The notes under the pieces are model-generated. The model was given only the letters and a program-made list of their open reading frames with translations. It was not told where the DNA came from and made no database searches. DNA of 64,000 nucleotides from Geotrypetes seraphini (lineage: Eukaryota > Chordata > Amphibia > Gymnophiona > Dermophiidae). The position numbers and the translations under genes were made by a program. The DNA lies in NCBI RefSeq assembly GCF_902459505.1, contig NC_047086.1:178225619-178289618 (forward strand), read 5' to 3'. Shown piece after piece: positions 1 through 10,621 of the stretch; positions within the stretch are counted from its first letter, which is position 1; each line of letters begins with the position of its first letter.

Positions 1-478
1 CCATTTGCCTAAGCAGAGCCCCTTGAAAGGCATCCACGCTGTCTACTTCTTTCCGATTCCACAGACAGAACTTTGCAGTCTGCATCCGGCAGGTTGAAAT
101 CACCTAGCAACAGCACGTTTCCTTTCCCAACTTTTGTATATCCGTAATCAGATCTTTGTCAATTTGCTGCAATTGAGTCGGAGGTCTGTAGACAACACCC
201 AAGTGGATAGAAGTTCCGTCCTCTCTTTTCAAAACAATCCATATTGCTTCTTTCTTTCCCCAGGCACCCTGCATTTCAGTCGCTTGGATATCTGTCTTTA
301 CATAGAGAGCTACTCCTTCACCTTTTTGACCTGTCCTTCCTAAAAAGATTATAGCCTGGTATGTTGGCGTCCCATCCATGGAAATCAGTGAACCATGTCT
401 CTGTGATAGCAACAATATCCAAGTCTGCCTATAACATCAGGGCTTGCCAATCCTGATTTTTGTTTCTTAGACTATGAA
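1..478 (-). mobile_element. CR1-group LINE fragment, endonuclease domain
   Basis: Minus-strand translation gives an apurinic-endonuclease-like domain of a non-LTR retrotransposon. Visible landmarks in order are TETWF, an NIPGYNLF stretch, GEGVALYVK, VVYRPP and LLGDFNLP near the left edge, which match the CR1/L2-group endonuclease order. The protein would nick target DNA to prime reverse transcription. The frame is interrupted and the element runs off the left edge of the window, with no RT visible here. Its right end abuts the MITE at 491. Clade assignment to CR1 rather than another CR1-group lineage is inference. Confidence 0.8.
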
Positions 479-490
479 CATTTGTGGTTA

Positions 491-952
491 CACTTCCCCC
501 TCCGTATTCATGGGGGTTAGGGGCAGAGCCAGCCCGCGAATATTTAAAAAAAATGCGAATAATATTTGGGCCAGTTCTACCCCTAACCCCTGCTTCCCCC
601 AGCTATTTTAAGCCCTGAAAGCCCCCCCCCCCTTTAAGCCTTACCTGGTGATCTAATGGGTTTTGAGGCAGGAGCGATCTTCCCACGTTCCTGCCCTGTG
701 CAGATCACTCACAGGAAATGGCTGCCTTGAGCTCCCGTTGTCTCTCAAGCCATTTCCTGTGAGCGATCTGCATGGGGCAGGAGCGTAGGAAGATCGCTCC
801 TGCCCCAAAAACCCGCTAGACCACCAGGTAAGGCTTAAGGGGGGGCTTACAGGGCTTAAAATAGCCTGAAAAATAAAAACGCTTTTTTTGATTTAAAATC
901 GCGAATAAGTGAATCCGTAGATATGGAATTCGCGAATATGGAGGAGGAAGTG
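491..952. mobile_element. Tigger/pogo-like MITE
   Basis: The element begins CACTTCCCCCTCC and ends GGAGGAGGAAGTG, flanked on both sides by TA (489-490 and 953-954), the Tc1/mariner-superfamily target duplication. Subterminal words such as GCGAATAAGTGAATCCG resemble the ends of Tigger elements. A second, internal inverted repeat (about 665-815) is built on GGAAATGGCT / AGCCATTTCC with GCAGGAGCG words. There is no transposase. Assignment to Tigger is from remembered terminal-repeat style and needs a database match. Confidence 0.75.
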
Positions 953-1610
953 TATTGCTTTCCAGCTACTATTCCAAGGCAATCTCATATTTTGTATAGC
1001 TTTTAATTTCAGCTCATTTCCTGTTGCATTTCTATGAAGTGAATTGCTAATGTTGTTTTCATTGCTATCTTTATCATCAAATCTTGTTTATTGCTGGGGG
1101 TGGCCACCAGAAGTAATCTCCATACATATACCAACCCCATCTTCTAGGTATTATGTATGCAAATAAGTAGGATTTAGTATGACCATAATACACAATGCTA
1201 GTATTATATGTGTATATACATAGGTTGATTGTTTTCAATAGACATTTATACCATAATCAATCTCAGAAAACACTAACTCTGTATTATAACTTTTACAGAA
1301 GCTCTGAATTGACTCCCCAGTCATTAGTAGTGGTACAGAAGCTTTCAATAAACAAATATGCTTTTCCACATGATGTATTTATGCTTTGTTGCTTCTCCCT
1401 CCAGGTGAGGATTTGTAGACATTTTGTTATAACTTCTGTAGATTTTATTTTGCCTTCATTCTTTTCCTTGGGGAGACTTATTGTTATAACATTTTCATTC
1501 ACTGTATTATTGCTAACAAAAAAAAGAACACTAACCCGAAGACTAATCATCATCTTAAGTACCAATTGTACTTATTCTATGTTTTCTTGAACCGATAAAC
1601 AAAATTCTTT

Positions 1611-1747
1611 CCCCCCACACACACACTTTTACTAAGTTGAAGTAGAGGTTTCTACCGCTGTTTGGAGCACTAATTCCTATGAGCATTGGAGCATTTAGCG
1701 CTCCAGCCCGTGGCAGAAATCTCCACCGTGTCTTAATAAAAGGGGGG
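1611..1747. mobile_element. short palindromic MITE
   Basis: Imperfect palindrome: the left arm CTTTTACTAAG...TTTCTACC mirrors the right arm GGCAGAAATCT...CTTAATAAAAG, with C- and G-runs at the tips. The ends resemble those of the MITE at 16202-16324. No coding capacity. Confidence 0.55.
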
Positions 1748-2224
1748 ATTTATTAAGAATGTTCTGTGTATTTATCATTGTGTTTTGCCACAAAGTCTGT
1801 ATTTCTTAGATTTTAAACTTCCAGAGCATATAAAGATGAAGAAATATTTTTAAAACAAAAGGAAATATCCATGTTGACTATTATGCCCTGAAAGGTAATT
1901 ATCTGCATGCAATCAGCTATTAAGGAACTTCTGTTTAGTGGACATTTGACTACTGCAAAACTGAAATTTTTGATATTCAGATTTAAGGGATTAAAGAGAA
2001 TAATGTTCTGTTAGGTTGGTTTCAAAAAATTATCTTGGATTGTAGAAAATGCTAAATGGCAGATGTAGTATCTCTTGTCTTCCTCTTTTTAACTTGTCAT
2101 GAGCAAGTCCACTAAACACATTCACTGACACAGCATGCTGCAAGCAATGCTTCACCAAAACACAATAACCGTATTGTCAAGTAAAGCATAAAAGCATGTG
2201 ATCCACAAATAAAGAAAAATTACA
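1748..2224. other. no recognisable feature
   Basis: AT-rich sequence between the MITE and the WTAP polyadenylation region. I see no exon-like frame and no repeat. Confidence 0.5.
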
Positions 2225-2859
2225 GTATATTATTAAAAATCTTTTATTTAGGTTTGGTCAGTACAGGTAAGCTAATATCAGAGTCACAGGTCAATATGCA
2301 TAAACAGGATACAACAGTTCTTAAAACTGAATAACTATGCACACAATTCTTAAATGCTTAGTCACCTAGAGAAAAAATGCACAGATGTAAGGTGAAAACT
2401 ATAATTAACACAAACTATTGCAGGACTCCTTCAGAAAGTTTAATTCTTTGTAATCTACTGTAAGACAGCAAACTTGGCAGTCAAACCCACAGCATGACAA
2501 GTGTTTGAATAGGTCCAAGTACAGTGAGAATAAGAATGCCCTTACACAGCACAAGTTCTAGATACACAGATTTGTACAGACATCATTAATGTTCAATTCT
2601 GGAAGTAGGTTCCATTTTCAACTTCACATTAACTCATATAAAAATAACTTGACCCTACACAAATGTCTTTTTAGCAACTTCAACGTAATTAACTGTTAAA
2701 ATTTCCAATTTGGCAGAGGTATTACATAAAGCAAAAAAAATAAAAATAAAAAAATCACACAAAAGCAGAATTGTGACAAATTAAGCACTATTTAAACTTT
2801 CTGGACAGTATCCTCTCCAAAATTAAATGACACTGTATAAAACGTTTGCAGAAAAAATG
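2225..2859 (-). other. WTAP: WTAP 3' untranslated region
   Basis: Sequence between the WTAP stop codon and a minus-strand AATAAA signal at 2243-2248. The region is free of recognisable transposons, unlike its surroundings, which fits a mature 3' UTR of about 630 bases. The exact cleavage site is inferred; further sites downstream cannot be excluded. Confidence 0.65.
2243..2248 (-). promoter_or_regulatory. WTAP: WTAP polyadenylation signal
   Basis: Canonical AATAAA on the minus strand (TTTATT on plus), about 610 bases after the stop codon. It is the best-placed hexamer downstream of the stop. Confidence 0.6.
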
Positions 2860-3443
2860 TTACAAAACTGAACCATGTACATTTACATTTGAGTCCAAAC
2901 CATTCTGGACATGGCGGGAACTCAGAGTTCTGTTACCTTTCCCACTTAATGGCTTATCCTCTTGGGGATCATGATTGGAGTCTGTGTCATTTGAATGGTG
3001 AGTGACAGAGTTTTCACTGCCTGTGGGAGAGTCTACACTCTCATACCCAATACTGAGCTGATTTATATAACTACTACTGCCTCTGCCAGTTCTCTCTTCA
3101 GAGTGGTTAGAGAGTTTGACACCACTTCCTGGGGATGTGGTAAAATCTTCTTCTGTGCTGCCACCTTCCCTATAAAACCCAGGTCCAGATGTCCTCTGAT
3201 GGGAAGAGTTTCCATTGCTAGGTCCATTAGCCAGACGGCTGCAGTCTTTATCCAAGGCCTCTCCCTGGTCTGTGGGCTCAGAAACTGGAGTCCTGTTGGT
3301 ACCTGAGGCTGAGGCCTGGGACTGCTGCTGCTGGGATAAAGACAACTGTTGGCGAGACTCCTTCAGCTGCTGTTGGAGTACTAGGATGGTACTCTGCATA
3401 CCCTCAACCTCCTCATCAAGTTGGATAATAAAATCATTTAATT
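2860..3443 (-). CDS. WTAP: WTAP terminal coding exon
   Basis: Encodes the last 194 residues of Wilms tumour 1-associated protein, the nuclear-speckle adaptor that anchors the METTL3-METTL14 m6A methyltransferase and takes part in splicing control. The exon opens with ELNDFIIQLDEEVEGMQ, the end of the long coiled coil. A Q-rich stretch (QQQLKESRQQ, SQQQQSQAS) follows, then a low-complexity Ser/Asn/Gly tail with the conserved blocks RTSGPGFYREG, SEERTGRG, GYESVDSPTGSENS and SRHVQNGLDS, ending in GSVL and a stop. The acceptor is a pyrimidine run plus CAG just above 3443. The first codon is split: G comes from the exon at 31063 and AA from this exon. Divergence from human is concentrated in the Q/S linker. 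The frame is open throughout, as expected for a live host gene. Confidence 0.97.
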
Positions 3444-3555
3444 CTGTGCAAAAAAAACAACAAAAAAAACACGCAAATTTAAACATTCATAAGATGCTGT
3501 ATTCCTGAATACATTAAACCAGCTGAAAATTCTTTTAGATTACCAATTAGTATCA

Positions 3556-3650
3556 AGTTCATCAAAATGTGCAAATCTTTTCTTGACTTAACTTCCCAAG
3601 GATTTCTTGGGAAGTTAAGTCAAGAAAAAATTTGCACATTTTGATGAACT
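3556..3650. repeat. near-perfect 45-bp inverted repeat (hairpin)
   Basis: The arm at 3556-3600 (AGTTCATCAAAATGTGCAAA... to ...TTCCCAAG) is repeated in reverse complement at 3606-3650 with 44 of 45 bases matching and a 5-base spacer. It lies about 110 bases inside the last WTAP intron. No terminal repeat, target duplication or family resemblance is visible. Confidence 0.95.
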
Positions 3651-3966
3651 CCGTATTCCTGATTACAGCACTGTGGATATTTATAAATTAAAGCAGCATG
3701 CATGATGAACAAAGAAAATAAAAGCTCTTATGACCCAACAAGCTCAAGTCTGTAAGATCTTGAAAACTCTTGTAATACAGTATCTTCTACGAGGACCAAA
3801 GATATCAGTCTAAAAAAAACTTCAGTTTTTCTCTAGGACCCAATATGATTGACAAATGACTGTGTACCTGAATGTAAACCATTTCGACAATTAATAGGTG
3901 GTATATATATACCTAAAGCTCACTTGGGAAAGCTACCTTGGGATTTCTGGTAATTTATGTATTCTA

Positions 3967-5186
3967 TCTACTAAAACCCTAAGCGTGCATGCGCACTTCA
4001 AACTTCGTGATCCCTGCATCCATGATCCGTAGCTCCTTACCAGTAGAACCTACTGCGTATGCGGAGTTTGAAATGGTAACCACGGACGCAAGGAGGTGGA
4101 GAACACACCGGTGACTCCTCCTTCCCGCCCTCACTCACTCTAAGTCTTGCACAAACTGCTGCCGCTGCTGCTGCTCTTCATTCGTGTCTGCCCTCCTCTT
4201 CAAACCAGCCTGCTGAGGATCGCCGGCCAGCTGTACTGAACCTTACAGGCTACTCCACTTCGGTAGCAAATTCCCTCTGACGCGATCGCATCAAAGGGAA
4301 CGTGCTAACGAGGTGGAGAGCGGCCTGCGAGGTTCGCTACAACTGGCCAGCAATCCTCAGCAGGCTGCTTTGAAGAGGAGGGCAGATTGCATCAGAGGGA
4401 ACGTGCTATCGAGGTGGAGAGCGGCCTGCGAGGTTCGCTACAGCTGGCCGGCGATCCTCAGCAGGCTGCTTTGAAAAGGAGGGCAGACTCGAATGAAGAG
4501 CAGCAGCGGTTCATACCGGTGGGCCAGAAGAGACCAGGAAGCCGGGATGGAGGGAGGGTAAGAACGGTGGTTTGGGAGCAGGTATTAGGGAGCAGGGAAG
4601 AGGTGCGTTGGACAGGGGGGAGATAAAACCAAGGGAGAAGGGCTGCTGCTGGACAGGGGGAGCAGGGAAGGAGTGCTGCTGGACAGTGGGGAGGTAAAAG
4701 GGAGAAGGGCTGCTACTGGACAGGGGGAGCTGGGAAGAGGTGCTGCTGGACACGGGGGAGGTAAAAGGAAGGGAGAAGGGTTGCTGCTGGACAGGGGGAG
4801 CAGGGAAAGGGTGTTGCTTGACAGTGGGGAGGTAAAATGAAGGGCTGCAGCTGGACAGGGGGAGCAGGGAAGAGGTGCTGCTTAACAGGGGGGGGGTAAA
4901 AGGAAGGGAGAAGGGCTGCTGCTGGACAGCGGGAGCAGACAAGGGGTGCTGCTGGACAGGAGGAAGGTAAAAGGAAGAGAGAAGGGCTACTGCTGGACAG
5001 GGGGAGCAGGAAAGGGGTGGTAGTGGACAGCCGAGGAAAGAAAGACAGACAGACAGAAAGCGGCCAAGGAGAGAGAGAGAGAAAGAAAGAAAGGCAGACA
5101 GAAAGCGGCCAAGGAGAGAGAGAGAAAGAAAGACAGACACACACATCTATTCTAGCACCCATTAATGTAACGGGCTTAAAGACTAG
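3967..5186 (+). mobile_element. non-autonomous Helitron, copy 1
   Basis: Starts TCTACTAAAACCC after an A and ends CTAG before a T. A hairpin CCCGTTA-ATG-TAACGGG lies 8 bases before the CTAG, the classic Helitron 3' structure. A GCATGCGCAC word sits near the 5' end. The interior holds a roughly 100-bp direct duplication (about 4288-4385 and 4388-4486) and a G/A-rich minisatellite. It encodes no Rep/helicase. Copies at 25423 and 27341 share both ends but differ inside. Confidence 0.9.
4620..5045 (+). repeat. purine-rich minisatellite inside Helitron copy 1
   Basis: About seven degenerate units of roughly 60 bases combining GGTAAAAGGAAGGGAGAAGG, GCTGCTGCTGGACAGGGGGA and GCAGGGAAGGGGTGCTGCT. It is followed by a GAAAGACAGACAGA microsatellite just before the 3' hairpin. 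Open frames across it on the minus strand are low-complexity Ser/Pro/Leu strings and are not genes. Confidence 0.85.
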
Positions 5187-5519
5187 TTATGAAATATAGT
5201 AAATAAACTAATTATAACATTAATGTGTGTCTTACATTTTAATTATGACAAATCATATTGTTCTTGAAATTGTGAATCCCAAACAAATAAATGATGTACC
5301 AAAACAGGAGTGCACTATAAGAACAGTTTTTCTATTACTTTCAATGTCGGTATATGCAGGCCCTAATGAAAATGTGGGATGAACTTCAAATAGTTGTAAA
5401 TAAGGAACAAAATGAAAATCTTTTTTTCTTTATAAATTTATATCAAATACAATCAAGCAGTACCAACTTGAAACAGAAAATATAAATATAAACCATCTTT
5501 CATAAGGAAAATTAACACC
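5187..5519. other. no recognisable feature
   Basis: AT-rich intron sequence after the Helitron. I see nothing in it. Confidence 0.5.
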
Positions 5520-5602
5520 TAAGGGCCGCCGTGGGAGCGGACTGCTGGGCATGATGGACCACTGATCTGACCCAGCAGCGGCAATTCTTATGTTCTTAGT
5601 CC
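5520..5602 (+). mobile_element. CR1-type LINE 3' tail
   Basis: Contains GGACTGCTGGGCATGATGG, TCTGACCCAGCAGCGGC and the terminal word TTCTTATGTTCTTA. The same tail occurs at 18430-18482 and 59795-59865. Heavily 5'-truncated. Confidence 0.8.
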
Positions 5603-5779
5603 ACAATAATGAGAGCCAAGAATATAAATTCAATAAGGGAACAGAAAAGGCAACTAAGACTCTACAGCCTGTACGTGCACATTGTGAGAATTATCACCAC
5701 CCCTTCCAACTCTCTTACACACAAAAAATCCTGCAAATGTTTTGGATTTTAAAAATACATAAAATTTTACCACCATAAG

Positions 5780-5975
5780 ACAAACATGGTAAGAGTGGAT
5801 AGTGTAGCTGGTTTTAAGACAGGTTTGGACAAGTTCCTGGAGGAAAAGTCCATAGTCTGTTACTGAGAAAGACATGGGGAAGCCACTGCTTGCTCTGTAT
5901 TGGTAGCATGAAATATTGCTATACCTTGGGTTTTGGCCAGGTACTAGTGACCTGGATTAGCCACCGTGCAATTAT
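5780..5975 (+). mobile_element. CR1-type LINE 3' end, truncated
   Basis: Matches the 18196-18482 copy from GATAGTGTAGCTGG through TTTGGACAAGTTCCTGG, GCCACTGCTTGC and TTGGGTTTTGGCCAGGTACT. It stops short of the terminal tail where the next LINE begins near 5976. Confidence 0.8.
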
Positions 5976-7421
5976 TTAGATAAATTTGAAATTTTACACA
6001 ATTTTCAATCTGGCTTCCATACAGGATATAGCACTGAAACAGTTATAGCTTCAATAGTAGATCATATCCATAGTCTATTTAAATCAGGTTCAAGCGCAAT
6101 TATTCTACAACTGGATTTGAGTAGTGCTTTCGACTTAGTAGACCATGATATACTACAAGCATGTTTGGATTTCTTCGGAATTTCAGGTAGGGTGTGGAAT
6201 TGGTTTCAAGTGTTCTTGAAAAATAGGTCTTACCAGGTAGTCAGTGCTGAACAATACTCTACCAGATGGGTAAATGAAAGTGGAGTCCCTAAGGGATCAT
6301 CGCTTTCTCCAACTTTTTTTAATGTTTACCTAGTACCTTCATGTTATTTATTACATAGTTTACAAGTAAAATTTTATGTTTACGCAGATGACATTTCAAT
6401 ACTTATTCCTTTAACCAAATTCACTTCAAAAGTGTTAAATTACATAGCTTTTATTCATACACAAGTGGAAACTTGGACATCTACATTTAGATTGAAATTA
6501 AATCCGGGTAAATCAAAGTTCTTTCTAGCTAGTCCTAATGAAAAAATTACTGAAACAACTCTATTTTTAAATGGTCAATCTTATTCAATATCCCCTAAGC
6601 TGAAAATTTTAGGGGTTATTTTAGATCGGTCTATCTTTTAAGGCCCATACAGATTCACTGGTTAAGAGATGTTTTATTGTCCTCTGGAAGCTATGTATTA
6701 TTAGGAAATATTTTTGATTTTATATCATTTAAAATCCTGGTCCAATCTTTAATCCTTTCAATACTGGATTATTGTAATGTTATTTATCTGGGATTGTATA
6801 AAATAACCACTAGCCGACTAAAAATTATACAAAATACAGCTATTCGTTTGATTTTTAATTTGAAAAAACCCCGATCATATCAGTGTATATTATCAAAAGC
6901 TTCACTGGCTACAGTTTGAGGCTATTTAAATTTGGATGCATTTGTTTTAAAGTTTTATTTGGTTTAGCATCGGCTTACCTCGTTTCTCATTTTAATTTTT
7001 TTATTTTTAAGAAAAATATCTGTAGATCTGGTTGGTTTTATTTTCCTTCAGCAAATTCATGTCGTTACAAAAAATTTTTGGCTAGGATCTTAGCATTCCA
7101 AGCAGGATTAATGAATTCATATTTGAATCTTCTTATTTCTCAATTTCAAAAAAATCTTAAAACCCACTTATTTAAACAATATAATATACATTATTGACTT
7201 TTTATATTATCATGTTGTAATAATGTACTTTTTTAAAAAATTAGTGCTTATTTTAGTCTATACTGTGTTATCATTATTCATCAGTTTTAATGCTTGTATT
7301 AGTTACTTAGAATTTTATTATGTATGATGTTAGTTTTTATTATACTGTATGCTGAGTACCTAATTGTGTAAACTGCTATGAACTGCTGGTTAGGCGGTAT
7401 ATAAAAATAAATTATTATTAT
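5976..7421 (+). mobile_element. L2/CR1-group LINE, 5'-truncated, RT domain and 3' end
   Basis: The reverse transcriptase begins with QSGFHTGYSTET, then LDLSSAFDLVDHDIL, a GVPKGSSLSPTFFNVYL block and the catalytic FYVYADDISI. Downstream are KLKILGVILD and, in another frame, LDYCNVIYLGL, RLKIIQNTAIRLIF and a C-terminal thumb ending FQKNLKTHLFKQYN. Frame changes occur near 6641 and near 6900, so no full ORF survives. The 3' UTR ends in TAAACTGCTATGAACTGCTG and TATAAAAATAAATTATTATT, a tail typical of the group. It lies antisense to WTAP. Confidence 0.88.
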
Positions 7422-7545
7422 GTGTCCATTCTCAATGCCATCTTGGTCAAATCATGTTTTTATAATTTTGATTACCAACTGTAATCTATTCTCAGCTCAT
7501 TGGGGAGAACAGGATAGAAAACAAATTAAATAAATAAATACCGGT
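7422..7545 (+). mobile_element. LINE 3' tail remnant
   Basis: CCATCTTGGTCAAATCATG leads to an AAATTAAATAAATAAATA tail, in the style of the group's other tails. Weak evidence. Confidence 0.4.
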
Positions 7546-8788
7546 AGTATATTATTACTTCTTTGCTATTTTGTCTGTCTTGTTTACTTAGCTGCAATTA
7601 TTTGAAGTGCATTCCACAATTCAGTTAAGGGATCCTATATAATGAATGGGATTTCCCCCTCCCCAATTTTAAAGCTCTTTATACAGTATTTACATTTTTC
7701 AGTACTGCTAGTGTTATCAAAGTGTCAGCAAGTCTACATTCCTATGCAATGCTTCTATTATTCTTTTAGAATTACATCCTAGATCAAGATTTCTGTGACT
7801 ACACTCATACAATAACTGATACACAGCAACAGCAAGAGATATTTTTATTCTTTTTACCCATCAGTCTTCATCCTGCTCTTTTGAGATTCCAGCTCAACTG
7901 GCATACCTTTGTGATCAGCTGAAGCATCAGGTGCTTTCATTTGCAACTATGTTGGGTCCTCCCCTCCCTCCCAATTTCATATGCCCTTTCCTACTTCTGT
8001 AGCATCCCCAGACTAGGAAGCAGATTTTCTATATGGAAGAGTTCAATGTTGCCTCTGAGGCCCTGGGCTGGCTAAAACATCTTAAAACATATAGAACAAC
8101 TGTTTCTCCTCAAATGGCAAGCATCTTATTTATGGTTTGTCCAAAGCAGCAGCACAGAAAATACAAGCCAGTTTAAACTTTTGTGTAGCTGCATTCCAAC
8201 CCAGTGTAAAGAAGTGGGAAAAGCTGAAAGTTAGGCTAATCAGTGGTTCATTTGGCTTTTTTTTAGGTGAATGTGAACACTTGATAAGCAGTCAAAGAAA
8301 AGACTAGCTTTTATATAAAGGGCCGGCCCTGCCATGTAGCACAAGGCCTTGTTTTCAGCCCCTACTGAACTAATCTAGGGTCCAATTATTCAAAAGTTAC
8401 ATGCTCTCAAAGAAACTACAAATGACATACAAAAGATTTTCATCAAACCAAGGGTTAAAAGTAGCCCCGAGAAAATAAGTAAATTGAAAGAAATCCAATA
8501 GGTATTTCCCATCCATCTACAATTCTTCAGTTTTAATACAATTGTGCCAATTTACTAAGAGCAAAATATTTTTAAATAAATATGGTGTGAAATACAGACT
8601 CACAAAGACAAATGTTTTCATACACATGGTAAGGTGGGGGAAATACAATGATTGATAGGACAGAGGAACAGAAAGGGTAAACACAACGGGGGGGGGGCAG
8701 GGGAACAAATCCTTTAGATGTAATAAATGTGTCAAGAGGTAGAAGGAATTAATGAATGTTTATAAATCAAATGCATCTTTAAATAAAG
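7546..8788. other. no recognisable feature
   Basis: Intron sequence with no exon-like frame and no repeat I can name. A poly-G run lies near 8690. Confidence 0.4.
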
Positions 8789-10085
8789 TACAGTTACTTA
8801 TCATAACAGATGTTATCCGGGGACAGCAGGCAGATATTCTCAAATATGGGTGACGTCATCCACAGAGCCTGGTACGGACAGTCTGAAAAATGAACTGTCA
8901 CTTTAAAATTTAAAAGCTTCGTGACTACCTGCACTGCGCATGCGTGACTGCCTTCCAGCCCGAAGAGGCTCAGGGTACCTCAGTTCCATAAGCAAGCTAA
9001 GAAGCCAACCAGGGGAGGTGGGTAGGATGTGAGAATATCTGCCTGCTGTACCTGGATAACACCTGTGATCAGCGTTTTGGGCATGAGTGGAATCTGTCCA
9101 CCCCGTTCAGAAAAAAAGCATCTGCCTCCAGACGATGATAGAACAGAATTGAGGAAGTTTGTGATTGCTGAGGGACATAAATAGGTCTATCCAAGGAGTC
9201 CTCTCTGAGAAAATAATTTGAAGACAGACACTGGAGTGGAGTGTCCACTCGTGGAGCTGAAGATATCTGCTGGTCTTATTGGCAAGTGTATTTTGTACTT
9301 CTTGCACATAAACAGTTTTGAGGATAACTTTTCGGGCAATTGCCCAATTCCAAATTTCTTCAGCTTTTTGACAGAGTCAGAGGGCCCGTCCCTCCTTGTT
9401 TATGCAACACAGTACGACTTGATTATCGGTGCGAACAAGGGGGACAGGATTGGATGTACTGTTGAAAAGTCTTTAGAGCATTCTGAATCGCTCTGAATTC
9501 TAAGTGGGTTTTGTGTAACTTCTGTTCTTAAGCAGACCAGAGACCCTGTGTTCTGAGACCGTTCAGGAGAGCTCTCCAAGAACATATGGATGAGTCTGTG
9601 TTCAAAACTTCCTGATATGGAGGCATTTGAAAGAGCAGCCTTTTGGAAAGATTCGACAAATTTATGCATCACTGAATAGATTGAGAACACAATGATGTGA
9701 CTGCAATCTTCTGAGAGAATGGATTGAGAGCTGGAGACCATTGAGACGCCAGGGACCACTGAGCTGTACTGAGATGAACACGAAGAGGGTAACGTGCACT
9801 GTAGACACCATGTGACCTAATAGGATTATCACTGGACTGAATGAGATGGATTGCAGATGATAGACTTGATTGCAAAGGGGAACTTTGCTGAGTAGTGTTT
9901 GAGAGGGATTTCGAATGACTTCAAACCGTAACTGTTGACTGTAGAGCTGTGAGCTATTAAAGCTGCTGCCACTACTACTCAGCAATTAATAAATTATCTT
10001 GGGAAAGAGGCCAGGCTGAAAGGCAAAACTCTGCATTGAAAATGTTGAAGTGTGTCTGCAACTGCAGATGAAAGTCTCAGAGGTC
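8789..10085 (-). mobile_element. DIRS-type retrotransposon, internally deleted
   Basis: The left end (CAGTTACTTA...GTTATCC...GACAGCAGGCAG) matches the left inverted terminal repeat of the element at 39709. It includes the CRE-like TGACGTCA at 8851-8858 and a GCGCATGCG word. Part of the internal complementary region follows at about 9020-9062. Next, on the minus strand, come RNase H and RT remnants (LHEWTLHSS, HKLPQFCS). The recombinase and gag parts are absent. Old and clearly broken, with numerous breaks. It abuts the Penelope-like ORF; the junction lies between about 10030 and 10110. Confidence 0.85.
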
Positions 10086-10621
10086 AGGTGGACATAGATC
10101 ATTTGTCTAGAATCCCTGATGATTCTGAGAAAGGGAAGCTATGGCATTTCAAAGAAAATCCATGCATAGCTTTTACCAGGGGTAAAAATCTTTCTGAACA
10201 TTTAGTATCCTCTGTTTTTCCGCCCAGATCTCGGGCCTCACAGGGTACGGGTCAGCATGCTCCCTGTGGTAAATGTTCTGTTTGTGATACGTCCATTTCT
10301 GGGAGTCAGTGGGTTCATCCTACCACCAACAAAGTGTATTATTTGAAATCCAGTACTACTTGCGAGTCTAGGTTTGTGGTTTATGTTATTTCTTGCCCAT
10401 GTGGTCTTATCTATGTGGGTTGCACTTCTCGGAGTATAAGGACCAGGCTCATTGAACACCGGAGCTGCCTAAAAACCGGAAAAAATTCAGCTCCTATGGT
10501 GTCCCACAACATTTCCCATCAACACTGTTTTTCTCAATTACGTTGGTGTATTCTGGAACAGATTCCTACTAACTTTCAGGGGGATAGATACACTTATCTA
10601 TTGAATCGTGAAAACTTCTGA
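10052..10621 (+). CDS. Penelope-like element C-terminal region, GIY-YIG endonuclease
   Basis: An open frame of 189 codons. From about residue 30 it reads WHFKENPCIAFTRGKNL, a conserved block in Penelope-like retroelements. A CGKCSVC zinc-binding motif and NKVYYLKSSTTC follow. The GIY-YIG nuclease core is VVYVISCPCGLIYVG plus RTRLIEHR, with RENF near the end. In these elements the endonuclease cuts the target to prime the upstream RT. No RT lies upstream here; DIRS sequence does, so the element is 5'-truncated and the first codons may come from the DIRS neighbour. It is antisense to WTAP. Sequence with no long frame follows, including CTGATGAAGACGCGAAATGG at about 11056, a motif often seen in Penelope untranslated ends. 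Confidence 0.88.
   Translation: MSATADESLRGQVDIDHLSRIPDDSEKGKLWHFKENPCIAFTRGKNLSEHLVSSVFPPRSRASQGTGQHAPCGKCSVCDTSISGSQWVHPTTNKVYYLKSSTTCESRFVVYVISCPCGLIYVGCTSRSIRTRLIEHRSCLKTGKNSAPMVSHNISHQHCFSQLRWCILEQIPTNFQGDRYTYLLNRENF

Noticed and set aside
1195-1590. 131-codon plus-strand frame downstream of WTAP
   Set aside because: AT-rich, hydrophobic random-looking translation with no motif and an overlapping minus-strand frame.
5041-5145. Possible CRISPR-like or microsatellite array of GACAGACAGA units
   Set aside because: A simple microsatellite next to the Helitron 3' end; no spacers, and this is a vertebrate nuclear context.
4511-5162. Long minus-strand frames of 149-211 codons rich in Ser, Pro and Leu
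   Set aside because: They follow the period of the purine-rich minisatellite in Helitron copy 1; composition, not coding, keeps them open.
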